Origin: Siderastrea radians
Taxonomy: Eukaryota > Cnidaria > Anthozoa > Scleractinia > Rhizangiidae
Direction: 5' to 3'
Length of the DNA stretch: 64,000 nucleotides
Assembly: GCA_964017195.1 (NCBI GenBank)
Contig: OZ024887.1
Span: 4,019,959-4,083,958, forward strand
Below the pieces are notes generated by a model. The model made no database searches. It saw nothing but the letters and a program-made list of their open reading frames with translations, and was not told where the DNA came from. Position 1 is the stretch's first letter. Each line of letters starts with the position of its first letter. Positions 1-13,900 of this stretch are shown here, piece after piece. A program made the position numbers and the translations under genes.

Positions 1-1030
1 ACAATTCACTCGACTCTGATGATGACTTCCACTCAAGTTGTCAAAATGTCAGTCAGTGTCATCACAATCAGTCATTCTCGAGCCCACATCCACCCAGACA
101 GTCATACTTCACTGACTTACGACATGACTCCTGGGTTCAAACCATTTACAGTGAAAAGAGACATGTCTTGGTCCATCGCCATGGCAACCACTCCATCGCC
201 AGATGTTAAGCACCTTGAATGTTTGAATGTTAAACACCCTGAATGCCCAGAGCACACTTCCAACAAAAAACTTGTGGTACTCCCACACTTCAGCAGGGCT
301 CGACACTAACAGTGGTCTGTGGGCCATTGGCCTGTAGAAATAACACTTTGGCCAGCAGAAATGTCGAACAACTAGCCATTTTGGCCTGAGAAAAGTTACC
401 TGATTAATTTTGAATTATTTGCGTACCTTACTAAGTGAACTTCACAATATTAATTTCTTAGGCTTTTAAAACGAAAAACATTTTCCAAGTTATGGTGCTA
501 CATGTTAAACACAAGCACGAATCGTATCTCCACCCTGTTGACTGGGTAAAAATGTTTAGAAGTTATACATGTATTTATTACAAACTAGTTAATAGAAACA
601 TTTGACATTAAGATTGAGTTGCTTCTACATGTGGCCAATAAAACTTACAGTTTGGCCAGTTGAAATCTGACTGAGGTGGCCAATGGGCCAACACTCCACA
701 AAGTTAATTTCGAGCCCTGCTTCAGTGGTGTCTCCAAAGAGCTCCAAAGAATTTTCAGCAAACATGGGGTGTAGGTGTGTTTTAACCCTCATCGCACCCT
801 TTGTCAACACCTTGTAAGACTAGAAGATCACATTTCAGATGAGGATAAGTGTGGGGTCATCTACAACATCACATGCCAAGATTGTGATACCGAATATATT
901 GGGAAAAACCATGAGGAGACTAAGCACTAGGTTTAATGAATACCGCAAGTCAATGCAAGCATCCAATTTCAAGTTGGCAATTTCGGAGCACGTGAAGAGT
1001 ACAGAGATCTTAGGCCAAAAGAACCACTAA
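1..1030 (+). pseudogene. Penelope-like retroelement fragment, C-terminal GIY-YIG endonuclease region
   Basis: This is a broken C-terminal piece of a retroelement ORF of the Penelope-like (GIY-YIG) kind. An open frame runs from 19 to 293, is cut by the inserted element at 294-719, and continues in the same frame from 726 once one copy of the 6-bp target duplication is discounted. The right part has the linker typical of these elements (GVSKELQRIF), then a GIY-YIG core (GVIYNITC, EYIGK) and a region with the expected arginine (RRLSTRFNEY). It is dead. There is an in-frame TAG at 772-774 and a frameshift near 904-912, and the frame ends at 1030. No reverse transcriptase domain is visible in the window; it would lie to the left or has been lost. 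Similarity is strong from about 240 onward. The stretch from 19 to 240 is only inferred from frame continuity. Confidence 0.75.
294..719. mobile_element. Non-autonomous DNA element with CAGGG termini and 6-bp TSD
   Basis: A 426-bp element has inverted ends CAGGGCTCGA (294-303) and TCGAGCCCTG (710-719). It is flanked by direct repeats CTTCAG at 288-293 and 720-725. It has no coding capacity. It sits inside the Penelope-like ORF, and deleting it plus one CTTCAG rejoins that reading frame exactly. That is independent proof of both the ends and the 6-bp duplication length. CAG-type ends resemble hAT transposons, but typical hAT duplications are 8 bp, so the superfamily stays open. Confidence 0.85.
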
Positions 1031-1433
1031 TGTCGCACAAAAACTGCAAGGCCATCCACATCCACCAGCACCAGCCAGCCATGAACCATGTCCAGGCATA
1101 CCACCTCCCCTCAATCTACAGAGCGATCTTGCAGCCTCATCACTTAAACGAGGCTGCATAACACTTATCCCATCACTGAAAAAGGTACTTGGATAAGTTC
1201 CGAAAGCTCTGAAGAACTTTCTGTTTATTTTAATGGTGTTCAACAACAATTTTTCTTTTTAAAAACACATCTTGTCTTGGTTTGTTCAGTGGGGTTGGGA
1301 TTTCCATTTTAGGGGTCTGATGTTTACACATACACCAAGGTTCTAAGCATTAACAACATACAATCACACAATCACAGCACAAATATTTCAAACAAATTCT
1401 TACATGCTTGTAACTATCAAGTGCATATCTTAC

Positions 1434-1935
1434 TTGATCTTGATGGTTTGTCATCATTGCCAAACAAGTCTGCACTAGACAAACTGCTGGATCCTTGAAA
1501 GCGATCCAGCCTGGACTTGATCGCAAATTCCTCCTAGCATCACAAGAAAAAATTCATCATGAGATAGATGTTTGCCTTTCTTTTGAAACAATTCAAACAT
1601 TCTAAGTCGTTTCTTATTTTCCTTTTTCTGGGTATAACACAACCTCGTTGAGTGGCATTGTGTTTGCACCAAACATTGGGTGTCACATTATGTGATTCTT
1701 TGCAATGATAATTTGATAAAAGAAAAAAGAAAACTGCTGTTGGATATCGAGATGAAAACACAACTTCATCTGAAAGAACTTAAAAATACAAAAAGTCCTT
1801 AAAAAAGGCCTGACTCTTGAGATTTGCACCAGACTGTAAAAACTACCATGTACATTGTAGATTAATTTTTTGTTGCTGTTTGTTTGTTTTAATGACATAA
1901 CCAATTTCCTGACAAGCAGGATGAAATTAACGATG

Positions 1936-1971
<36 letters not shown>

Positions 1972-4900
1972 GTAATAATAACGGTTTATTCACAGCACAT
2001 CAATTTAAAATAGAATCGCTCTTCATCTGTGAAAAAGCTAAAACTACAAAACTAGCACTAAAGCTAAAATCTATGTACATGTATGAAACATCAAAATTAA
2101 GAAAATTTAAGAAAGAGGTCTTAGATTATGACATGAGGCATCTTGATTTCAAATAGTCTTTATAAAGTTTGCAATACTCAATTCAGTATACCTGGTCTTG
2201 ATTGCCATAAAACTGAGCTGAAGAAATACTCTTGGCATTTCCAAACTTTCTTTGTGCTTCACCTGCATTAAATAAAGTCAAATGTCAGCAATACCTAGGG
2301 AATAGACTGCTCACTATACATACAAGTACCAGTGTCTTAAAAGGTCTATGTCAGCTATGTTTAGTAACACTTTGAAAAGACAAACGCCACATTTATACTA
2401 CTAAAACCTGACAATAATGGTCCATTTTGTTCGAAGATGCTACGTTAATGCAGTGAATCTACTTTTAAGTGTCCTTGGCCATGGATGGATGAAAATGGAT
2501 GATGACATGAGAGTGTTGTGTTCTGTGGTTGCAACTTTATTGTGCTTTGCTTTCTTTGCAAAAATTCTCTTGATATACTTCCTGTTTGTGTTCTAGGAGC
2601 AATTGTCTGTGTGCAAATGTACTAAAAGGACTGACAAAAAGCCAAAAAATCCCTGTGATGCAACTGATAACTGCAAGCATTGCATATGTACATGTTAACC
2701 CTTTAAGCCATCATATCCACATGCATATTCTCCTCACAGTTTTCTATATACTTCTTATGTTACTAGTTGGGAGAATTTGATTAAACATCAACACATTTCA
2801 TGTTTGGTGATCATTTTCTTTATTCTCATGACCTGTATGTTTGATCAAGTAGTGATATTGTAAGGAGAAACTAGATGCTTGTCACTATTTGGGCTTAAAG
2901 GGTCAAAGGCTTTTAAAACTATCAGGTTCAGTTACCTGAAGATGACATGTCTACAGGCTCTGGATCTCTTTTTCTGTTTGACCTGAAAGAGGAAATAAAA
3001 GAAATATAAATACAAACACAAAATACAAAGAATGTACCAAAGGAAAAATGATGAAACACTTTTCATTCATAGATACAAGTCTGTCAAATAAAGACATCCC
3101 ACCTTTCATCACGGCTGGACCGCCTTTCACTAGAGAATGACGAGCTTATTTCATCTCTGAATGGTAACAAATACAAACAAAACACTGGATTAATAATAGA
3201 TCATAATAAGTAAAATATTCTAAAAACCTACTCAGCACAATTGTGTCACATACAATGTAAATGTCTTCACTGCAAAGATGAAGTAGAAACTCTGCTGGTT
3301 GCTAGGGGTTTGTCTGCACACGAAAGCCTTTTGAAATGACTTTTGTAAATACTAGTACAGACAGATGCAGTAATATTTGACTTTGTTTGCTCAAACTGTG
3401 TTGTATGGTACACTAGGGGAACTCAAGTTTCCATAAGAGTTTACTTGGTGCTACAAGTGGCTAAGTTTTATAAATGGCTAAGTTTTATAAATGCAGTCTT
3501 GATGAGACACTTTTGACACAAATTCACAACAATAAGCTTAAACTTCTGAAGGAGCAATAAGTAGTTTCCACATGAAACTGGAACCTTTAATCCACAAAAA
3601 AGTTTATTACAGGAGAGGGAGTCTTAGCTTGATTTGTTATCTACCTTGCTTATATATCTAGTCACTTCATTTGTTCATTTGTCACACAAAGTACTTGCAC
3701 CTTTGTAAATTCTGTTTGTTTTCTTTTATCACGCTCTCATTCAACCCCACATGTACCACCTTATTGTGTGTAGCAACATTGCAGTATTTAAACACTTTCC
3801 AGTTTTGTTCTTTGGTTTTGTGCCATGTTTAGTTACTAGCATTTAGTTGTTCTTGTTTTAACACAAATTATGAATAAGTAGTAAAACAGGTAAGCGATAT
3901 GGGGTTGAGGTGATATACCTATCTCTATCTCTGTCCCACGAACTTGATCCAAAAGGACTATCATACCTGTAATGGGGGAGACAAATAATATAATAGAACT
4001 ATTAATTGAAAAAATGGGAAATGGAACAAAAAATATTTCAAAAGAAAAATAACAAGAAATTTGGTTGGTAGAAAATTACTGTGAGCTGTATCAAAGTTGA
4101 GCTGACAAAACCAAAACTTGATCAGAAAGGCAATGTATAGAAATACATAGAGGCTGCATGCAAGAGTTCAACTCCTCAGCCCTGCTTGTAAATAGCCAAC
4201 CAGTCTGCCCTTGGCAGCTGGGGCTCTTAACTTTAATATTATTTTATTATTATTTGTTTGTTATGTTCTTTCGCATTATTAGTTTCACTGTTGTTAAGAC
4301 CTTCTCTAGGACTGGACAATTAAGTATTTACTACTGTTGATCTATACACAGATTCATATTATTTACATTGTTCGATAGGTTAGAGCTCACTAGAGAGTTT
4401 CTTCACAGGTGACTTACTAATACTTACATCGGAGGTGGTTCAGTGAAACTAGTGCTTTCCATCCCATAGCTAGAAAAAAGGCAAGAGGTCAAAAATCAGT
4501 TATCTCTAGAAACAATCCACTATGTGCATGGACAAAGTTTATTTAAAGATGAAAATAAACCATATCACTTTGTCTTAGTAAACAAGGGAAATGATCCTCT
4601 ATAAGAATTCCTGTTCAGAGCAGCACGTTTTTCTCAGGGCACATCAAAAGGCCAAATTTTCCTTTAAATTTGTCAGTTAAATTTTCTTGGTTTTTTTGCC
4701 CAAATCACTGGCCCATTTCACAGAATGATTTTCAACTAGGCATGCTTGGGAAGATTTCTTTATCCTGCATAAGTTGTTCATCAAAATCAACTCTCAATGT
4801 AAAAAAGTGATGATGTCACAAGTGGAACAACTGACGTCGTCCAACATTGGCGGTTTCAGATGTTTCAAGTGGCAATGTGTTAAATGACACAACATATTGT

Positions 4901-7900
4901 AAATTACCTATCAAAGAAATCCATATTAGAGTTTGAAGAAACCCTGAGCTTGTCAGCAAAGGAAGGCTCATTCTTTGTGGGTTTTACTTGTTCAACAGTC
5001 TCCATGGTGGCAGATGCTGAGTGACCTCTGCCAGACGGCGTCGTGCCCCTCTTGCCCCCACCTAATCCCATCCCCAGTCGCTCCAGCTGTGCGGCCTTCT
5101 TGGGATCAGAATGCCGCAGCTTCTCCTCCTCTTTCTTGAAGTTGACTGGTTTGTAGGCCAGGTTTGGAGACATAAGTTCCGCTTCAGCTTCTTTAACATT
5201 CATAAGAGCTGCCTTCTCCTTGTCTTTATCCATCTGCTGTGCTCTTGATTCCAGCTCACTGAAGTTTGTGTTCACCTTTAGGAAAAATGCAGCTCATTTT
5301 AGTACAGTAAGTGGAGTGTGTTTAGCTGTAACCCTTGTTGATGCCATAGCTGTTGCTAGTTTATTATAATCATCACTTCTTAAATAACAGTCTGTAAACC
5401 CTTCCTTTGGGCAGTTAAAAACGTTCAATAAAAGCAATTGAAAATTCTAAGACGTAATTTTTTGAACAAGTTAATGTTGATACCATCCTGTCTGCCAAAA
5501 CAAAATGGCTGTGTAACATTTATGTTTTGATTTATGGACATACAAATAAAAACACTGATACTCATTGAACTTTTTACAATAACATACAGAACTCAATTGA
5601 AAAACAATTAAGGCTGTTTAAAATCCACAAAATATTCTGTTATAGTTCTCAGGAGATGAACAAGTTAACAGTACCTATCTATGAAAAGATGGCATATTAC
5701 GATACACAATACACACTTTATTGGCACTCCCCAAAAGGGCTTTTCAGTGAAAATGCGATTACAATAAAATTGTATATATTCAGCATGATGCAAGCATGTC
5801 GTGAGTCCTCAAGGGGAATTGACACCACAACCTTTCTGTACCAATCAGACATTCTAACCACTGGGATACTCCTTCTTTGTCCCACACTCGCAACATGCTG
5901 AATATTGCAACCTTTTTTTTATTTCATAACCAAGCATAAAATTTACCATCTCTCTTTTTCTATCAGTACCTATCTATTCCAAGTGATTGCTGTCATGTTT
6001 CAACTCTGTCCTAAAACCATTAATTTTGTTGTTTTTTATTTTCTTGTCAGAAATTGATTGGTATCAGTAAGAACTTTGCCATCCACCAGCAAAGATACAC
6101 GCCACAAATTTAAGTGAAAACCATCATACTTTCCACCAATAACTTTGATTTGATTTGACCATTAGCTTTAGCCCCAAAGTCATACAATGCGGTTCTAAGT
6201 TAGGAGTCCAGGTTTATTCTAGAAATTGGCCAATGAGGGCCCAGTGGACTCCCTTCTGTAATTTTAGGGGGGTCCTACATCAAGAAAGGGGGCAAAAGAA
6301 ATGAGCGACTGAGAAGGCCTGGATTCAAGTAACTGCAGAATCCCAAATGTTTGACTCCTGAAATAATGGCTCTCTTCGCTTGCAAATGGTGATTTCCCCT
6401 GTTTTTTATTATAATTATTATTATCACTGTATATGCGTGGAAGAAAAAAGAATAACTCAGAAGCAACTCAAGAAAGTAGAGAATGCGAACACAGAAACAA
6501 ACAAAGAAGAGAAAGGCAATTGAGACAGTAAGAAGCTATTATTATTAGAGGCTACACTGCACAAATTTCAAAGTATAGAGCAGCGGTCATATCAATCTTA
6601 TTATTAGTGATGTTTTCACAGATACTTTATTTCAGAAAATTAGTATTTATCCTTGGTCACAATTTTGTGTGCCCCATTTGATGCGCCAACGTAAATTTTA
6701 TGCAGCATTCTTTTTCAAATTGAAAATGACATTTTCAAACCTTGGTAGCTCCTAGTCCTCCCTTCTTTGCTCCAAGCTACAAGGTTAGAACAGAAAACAA
6801 AATGGTAAAATTAAAACATGGTTGTAGCTATACACAAAAATACCAATAGCTAAAGGAAGAAACACACAGCACCAAACACAAGCCATAGTTAGTGAAACAC
6901 AGTGGCGAACACCTACTGAATGATTACATTCCACAAGCACGCACTAGAAAAGCGGTGATGAAAAACCCATGAGGCACATAGCACCGAGTTGGGTATAATC
7001 GCCTCATATCCAACAAACCCAAGTGTTTCATTAACTTCTCAACTTCAGTAATTGTTGCTGAATTATTTGCCATATTTTTAGAGAAATCGTTTGCTTTGTG
7101 ACACACAAAAAAAACGTTTGAACACTGTCGTACTTGGCATGGCATCCAATTTCCATAAAAGGCAAAACGTAGGGCTATTCCTTGAACCTACGTGCAGCAA
7201 CACAATCCCAAAGTTAGAAATTCAAAAACTGAGATTGACAATTTCATAATCATGGGTCCAATCATACATTTGCATCTCTCATAACAGACACCCCTAAAAA
7301 AGACACCTTAGTTGGGCCCTGTTGAAACTGATTTAGTCACTTTACTGTAACTAAACATTAAGACAGACAACTCTCAAAGAATCAGTGATTTTGTTACAAT
7401 TTTCCATTAGTGAGTCCCTGGGACTCACCCCATGAAAAATAATGAGTCCCAAACCAAAACTAATGAGTCCCATCTATCAAATGCTTGAATTCATACTTTG
7501 TTGTTTTGTTTTTTTTCGGCTCAGCTATTATCATAAAGGGTGGGCCTTAGCAAGCATTGCACGGTGCACGCTCTATTCCAGATTTGACACAATCTCATTC
7601 CCAGGGTCCTCTCAGTCCTCTCGGGGAGGGGGGGGGTACTCCCTATAATGGCCTCTATGTGGAGGCTCCACCCGAAAGGGGTACCTTTTTCAGGCTTCAG
7701 GTACATAAAGGGGTAGGGATTTCACGAGCTGAAGTATATGAAAGGGTGGGGAAATCTGTCATTTAGGTAAAAAGGGCCTTTATAGTCAAAATACTCCGCG
7801 TATTCCGCTTATTATTTGGGAATGACTTTCATTAATCGGAAACGGATTGTGTTATTGGAATCAAAATTCCACTTTCAAATTGAATATTGTAATGTTACAA

Positions 7901-10900
7901 TGGTAGCCTTGTTCCAAATAAGGAATGCTGATTGGTTTATCATTGACATGAGGCAAATGTTCACGTGCAAGTAGCAGACTGTTGGCGGCTTGACCTATCT
8001 GACTTGATTTGTGTTCGCTTAACAAAATATTAATCGCAAATACTTTTAAAAGTGAAGAAGCAGTCTGTTGCTAGAAAACCATGAAGAATAATTTCTTAAA
8101 AACAAGTCTGCTGTAAATGCACAAGAAATGTTCCTGAAAATTGAGAAAAATTCCCTGCAATGTCAAACCGATTGCAACCAACAGCCACCAACGGTTTCGT
8201 ATTTCACATGTGAACTTTTGGTTTATGTAAGTAACAACCCAATCAACATTCGTTATTTCAAATGAGTCTACCGTTGGAAGATTTCAATCTTCAATTTCAA
8301 AATGGAATTTTGATGCCAATAATGCAATCCCTTCCCGAGTAATGAGAATCATTCCTAAATAATGAGCGGAACACGCTGAGTATTTTGACTATAATTAAAA
8401 TATTTCGAGTAGATAATATTGTTTTTTGCCTCCCCATATAAAACTTTGTTCAGTACCTCCCCGGGACCCACAGCTAGTATTGGTCTGCTTAGAGAAAGTT
8501 GTCAACAAATGCATCATCCAGTCGGTAATAATTATCATCTTACTAGATAGTTTAAAAAATGTGACTGACACTAAATAGCCCAATTTCGATACATTAAAAT
8601 TCAACTTACAAGGCTTAGGGTAATAATATAAGGATTTACATGGGTTTATTCCCCTAAGCCTCGCAATGACGCCTATTGTTTAAGACTGAATCTTAATATA
8701 TCAATTGGGCTATTACTTAGTAAATTACAAGTATACCTAAAGTGATTATTATAAACAGAATGACTTCCTACACTTACTCCTTTCTTCTTAGCTCCAGCAG
8801 GCTTCCTTGTTCCTATTGTGGGTACACGGGCCTCTGAAAGGGGGGGCAAAAAAAATAATAATAAATATAAAAAATAATTATGAGCCTCTGTTTTGTTTGA
8901 TTGGAATATCAATGTATCACAAGTGAAATCAAGACCTGCCAGCCAGACCCTAACTTTGCTGATGGTCTTTCACTTTATTCCCATAAGCTGGTATCTTGAT
9001 GTAAAGTGTTGTCTGTGAGGAGAAATTAGCTGTTAATCCCTCTCAGAAATGAGGAGTCAGGGTGGACTACTTGTCAGTACATCTGACTTCTGACGAGCCT
9101 TGTACTTGCTGTCATGTTGTTTTCTTAGACAAGAAACCTAACACTTCATTGTCTCCCAAATCAGACATATAACAGAGATAACTCCCCAAAGAACTAACAT
9201 CCCATCCAGGGAGGAGAGAATGGCAGTAACAAGAAAGACAATTGGGCATCACAACCAGGCTGAGTAAAGTGGACTGTCTCAGTACATAGGGAAAATTGGA
9301 AGTTTACATGTAGGGTAAGTGAAAACCGGAAGTTCAAGCAAGATAACGATCATCTGGCAAAAACCAGAACTGCATTGACCGCTGTGTTGCAGATTGCCAA
9401 CTGCTAAACTAAGGAAAGTTAGTTACACACACACAAAAAAAAACAGGTCTACATTGTAAGTTGAACTGAGCTCGCTTGGCTTGGTTACAGTTTCTAATCA
9501 TTTCATGCTGCAGAAACTGATCAGCAATTACTGTTAGACACCCAGGCCATCTTGGGGCTTATGCAGTATCTTGCCATTTACTTTCTCTTTGAAATAAAAG
9601 CTGGACAAACAATTACATGTATACCAACCTTGATGTTTTGGTGGAGACACACTAAGGTCTTCCATGTTCTTGCTAAGATCATTTCCTTTAGAAAAAGAAA
9701 ATGTTGCATACCTTCAGTTTAACCCCAGTGAATCTACTAAAAAAAAACGTATCTACATATATACAGACTTTTATAAATATGACACCAAGGCTGAGGCATT
9801 ACAACTTAAGCTGGCCAATACTTAGAAATGATAATTACCATTTAATCCTATACATAGACACAAGTATAACATTTCTGTCAAGAACAACACTCTGTAGTTC
9901 TTTAGGGCGTCTGAAAGGACGTTAAAATATTCTAACCAACTGAAACCATCCTAGTACGTGAGAGGCTTAGTTCTTTTATTCATATAGAATTTTGAAGGAA
10001 TATGGGTTAATAGTATAGTACAGTTTATCATCAGACTGTTCGAGGTTGCACCATCGTGACTGTAATATCAGAAACCTTGGTTCCTTATTTTCAGATAACT
10101 AGCACCTAAGACTTAACCGAAAAAACAAAGCATGCACATACACTGTTGACTCAACTTCATCAGCCACAATGGATCTTACCATGTGCATAACTACGAGTAT
10201 GTATTTTGTAGCTTGATAAAAACTCAGTCAGCTATGAAATAATTCCAGCGAGGTAATGGGGCTTGCATGGAAAAGGTTGTCAATCATATTTGTTTGTCTC
10301 GATAAAGTCAGCTAGAGAAAAGGTCTTTTTTACATGTAGCTTATTCATGTAGAACCAGCACTCAATCTGCAACCTTGAACAAGTCCATTAATGCCCTTAC
10401 CAGAGCCATTGCCATTGTTTCCATTTGTTGGTATCATGACAGTCTGAGGAAAAGACTGATTCTCTACTTCCTTGAAGAAATCATGATCCTTGTGGTCAGG
10501 AGAGTTTGGAGACTGTGGTCCATGATGGCCATCTATATGCAACTGAAATTAACAAGCAAAGCAAATTTTACCAGACAATCACACAAACGTAACGTGCTCT
10601 AATGTAAACTACATGTAATTGCAAACAACTAATTTTAAATATTTGAATGTGATCTGTGCTAGTGGTGTACCAATCATCAATTATAATTGATTATTTGTCA
10701 AAAGCTCTTGGCAATGCGACAATTAATTACGCTTCATGCATAATCACAAAAACTGAACAAATTAATGCGAGAAATGCGAGAGAAATAAAACATATATTTA
10801 ATATCTTGGTGTGTCTTGTCTGTTGTCTTCTTTGGGGTGGAAAATGGAAAATTCAATCCACTGAACTTGCCTTTTGATACCTGGCCTGTCTTTGTACCTT

Positions 10901-13900
10901 TCGGAGCAGAATGACTTTTTGAAATGTCATGCATTGACCTGCTAGTGCAGTCTTCTTGTACGTATTTTTTCCTTATAGCCTTACAAATTACAACAAAAGC
11001 AAATGCAGACATCAATCATTATTAGGAATGAAAGCAAAGCAGGACAAAGAACCAACAAAGCTCGCAGCAAAACAACTGATCCTCATTGAAAGCTCGTTCC
11101 CAGGGTCCTCTCTCAGTGCTACCTCGTTTGCATGTTGCCTCCGCCAATTTCAACATGGTGGTTGCAGACTGGGAAATCCACAGAGAATTTATCCAATTGT
11201 AATTGATGATCAATCGCTTGGGCAATCCGATTATTTCAGATGATCGATTATGAACCGATAACCGATTCCTAACACTAGTTTGTGCTATTTCGTAATGCTA
11301 AGTTTTTGATCAGATGCATGTATACGTATTCTAATGTAATCTTGTACAACTACCGGTACCAGTAATCTTTAGATATTTTTAACCTGAATAAGTTTAGATG
11401 TAGATAGTTATTAGCCACTCTTAAGTAGACACAACCACATTTCATGACTGTAATTTCATAGTGGATAAATAAATGCTATTATCAGCAAGTCATCTCATAC
11501 ACCAATAATGTGTGTGATAGAGACCTTATGATAGAGAACTTATGATTAACAGTGATACAAAGATATAATAAGACACGAATTGCAGACTGTTGTATTTTTT
11601 CATTACGAAAAGTGTACAGCAATTTAACCCTTTTACTGCTTGTTTAAAAAAATGGCAATTTTTTTTACCGTTAACCTATTAACGTCCGTGCCGGCCTGAG
11701 CCGGCCTTGATTTTGCGCGTGTTCGCTTTTGGCCCCAGCCTCCCCTAGAAAGGCGTTTTTGGTCCCCTTTTGTCCTAGTTGTCTTTGGGAATGTTCAACC
11801 AATCAGAATCCACCTACTGCGCATATATTTGAAGGCTTGAGGGGGTCCTAGAAGGAAGACTTCTTGTCACTAGAGCTCCAAGAAGATCACATTTCACTCA
11901 AAATGGCTGCAGTGCTCTTCACGCGTGAATTTTCAAGATGGCAATATCTCACTCTTGGAAGGAAGGATTACCTTTTGAAGCTTAAAAATCGAAAGAAGAA
12001 GCTCTAAGGAACACTCGGCAAGTTAAGCGATGGAATTTAGAGCTTTTAGAGTGAAAAAAACATCTTTCGAGGACAAACTACCGTTTTGTCAAAGCGAAGG
12101 ACAATCTTCCATCTCCAAAGATTTTTCGAGCCGCGGACTTTCTGGGAAATGTTCTGGCACTTCTACGAGTCTACGGTAGAGTAAATTTCACATTTGATTG
12201 TAAATTTGTACCAAAATAGCTTTTTAATTGAGAGATTCTTAGTGTTCCTTAAAGTATTTGTAAAAGTTTTGAAAAACGTGCACAGTTCGCATCAGTGAAT
12301 GCTCTTCAAAATAACTTGCACATCGAGCGAAATCGCTTGCGCGTAGCTTCCCTCGAAGAAAGAATTGAACGCGTTTGGTTTTCAGAAACGAATAAAGGCG
12401 TGTATTAATAAATGTATTACTTAGAAAAGCTTACTGTCTCTTCTTCTGTGAATCTTCATTGACGAAATTTCGAGAAATAGTAATCTGGCCTAAACGAACA
12501 GAAATCCTCTGTTGTGGTTTGATTTCACGCGCGAGACAACATGTGAAAGCTCTTGCGTAAATTTTCAAAATTTTGACTTTGAGATTGTATTTTTGGCTAA
12601 TTCTTAATTGACAACTGGTGTATTTTATTCGAAAGTTAGAAATTTTAACTATTCTAGATCAAGTGAGTGTTGTTTTTTCTAGGCTATAAATTGTCGTTTC
12701 GTACTGCACATGGGGTTGTTTATTACCAACTTCTAATTTAGCGAAGCGATCAAAAAACACGCGGCCGTTAATGAGTTAAAGCGGTTTTTTTGAGTGTTAG
12801 GTTGCCAAATGCCTCTAAACTTTGCTACAAACCATTTCTTTACAATTAAGCTAGATTTTGAACCAGATTTTGTTGCAAATTGTACAATATTTTGCTTTCA
12901 TGCATGCCCATAGCCAAAATTTGGACTTGTATTTTTTTTGTTTTGTTTTTGTTTGTTTTTTTTTTTTGCTTATTCATTCCCAATTTTTTCTTGCTTCTTT
13001 TCCTTAATTCCCTTTTTCTCTGCCCTTCTTTTCTCTTTATCTTCTACCTTTCATCTCCTTCCTATTCAGTGGAAGAGTTTTGGCCTCAACCCTTCAAAAA
13101 ACCTGGAAATCAAACATTGATCAACTATAGGTGACTTGGCCTATTTTACCACCAATTTTGCACCCAAAATTGGACACGTTTTTCTGGAATAGCTCTGCCA
13201 GAATTTGGTCGATGTTAAAAATGGACACAGGTATAGATGAAACTGTCCTTGCTGTGTTAGCTGCTTACCAAAACAATCTGGTGTCGTCAAAAAATGATGA
13301 TGTCATAAGTGGTTCAATGTCTGCCCCTCCAAATGTCGACAAAAGTCGACTTCCGCAGTGAAAGTGTAAAGCACACAGGCACAAAAGGAGTACTGTTAAT
13401 AGCACTACTCATAAAAGAAACAGGGTTTCACTCAGATTTCTGGCTTGGTTGCCAAAATTAATATGGTGGAGAGCCTCCAAGAGTAAAGTGGGAATCATAA
13501 AAAATTAATAATAATCTTTCAAACTCCATGAAAAAAACAAAGTTTTCTCAAAAAAGTCTGTTTCCAGGATTTTGAGCTTCTGCCACCCATACGAAGCTAA
13601 AAGCAGCTGAGAGTAGCACAACAAATGGATCTTGGGTTTTTTGGTTAACCCACTGACGCACGTTGCGCCCGTATGTGCCCTTAAATGAGCAAGCATCTTG
13701 TTCCACTTGTGATGCCATCAGTTTAAGTGACCCTCAGTCAATGCAATGCAAAAAGATCTTGTAAATGATGCCTGAATGACAATGACCGGATCAAGTAAAC
13801 CTGAGAAACAGCCAGGAAACCAAGGAACTTTTATCTCAAAAACACAAGAAAATCATGGCCTTCCCACCGACTGCTACTTTTGGCCAACTCTTTCTTTTTC

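Noticed and set aside
12880..13134. Hydrophobic ORF that looks like a membrane protein
   Set aside because: It reads a T/C-rich tract just outside a MITE, so phenylalanine and leucine runs are expected by composition.
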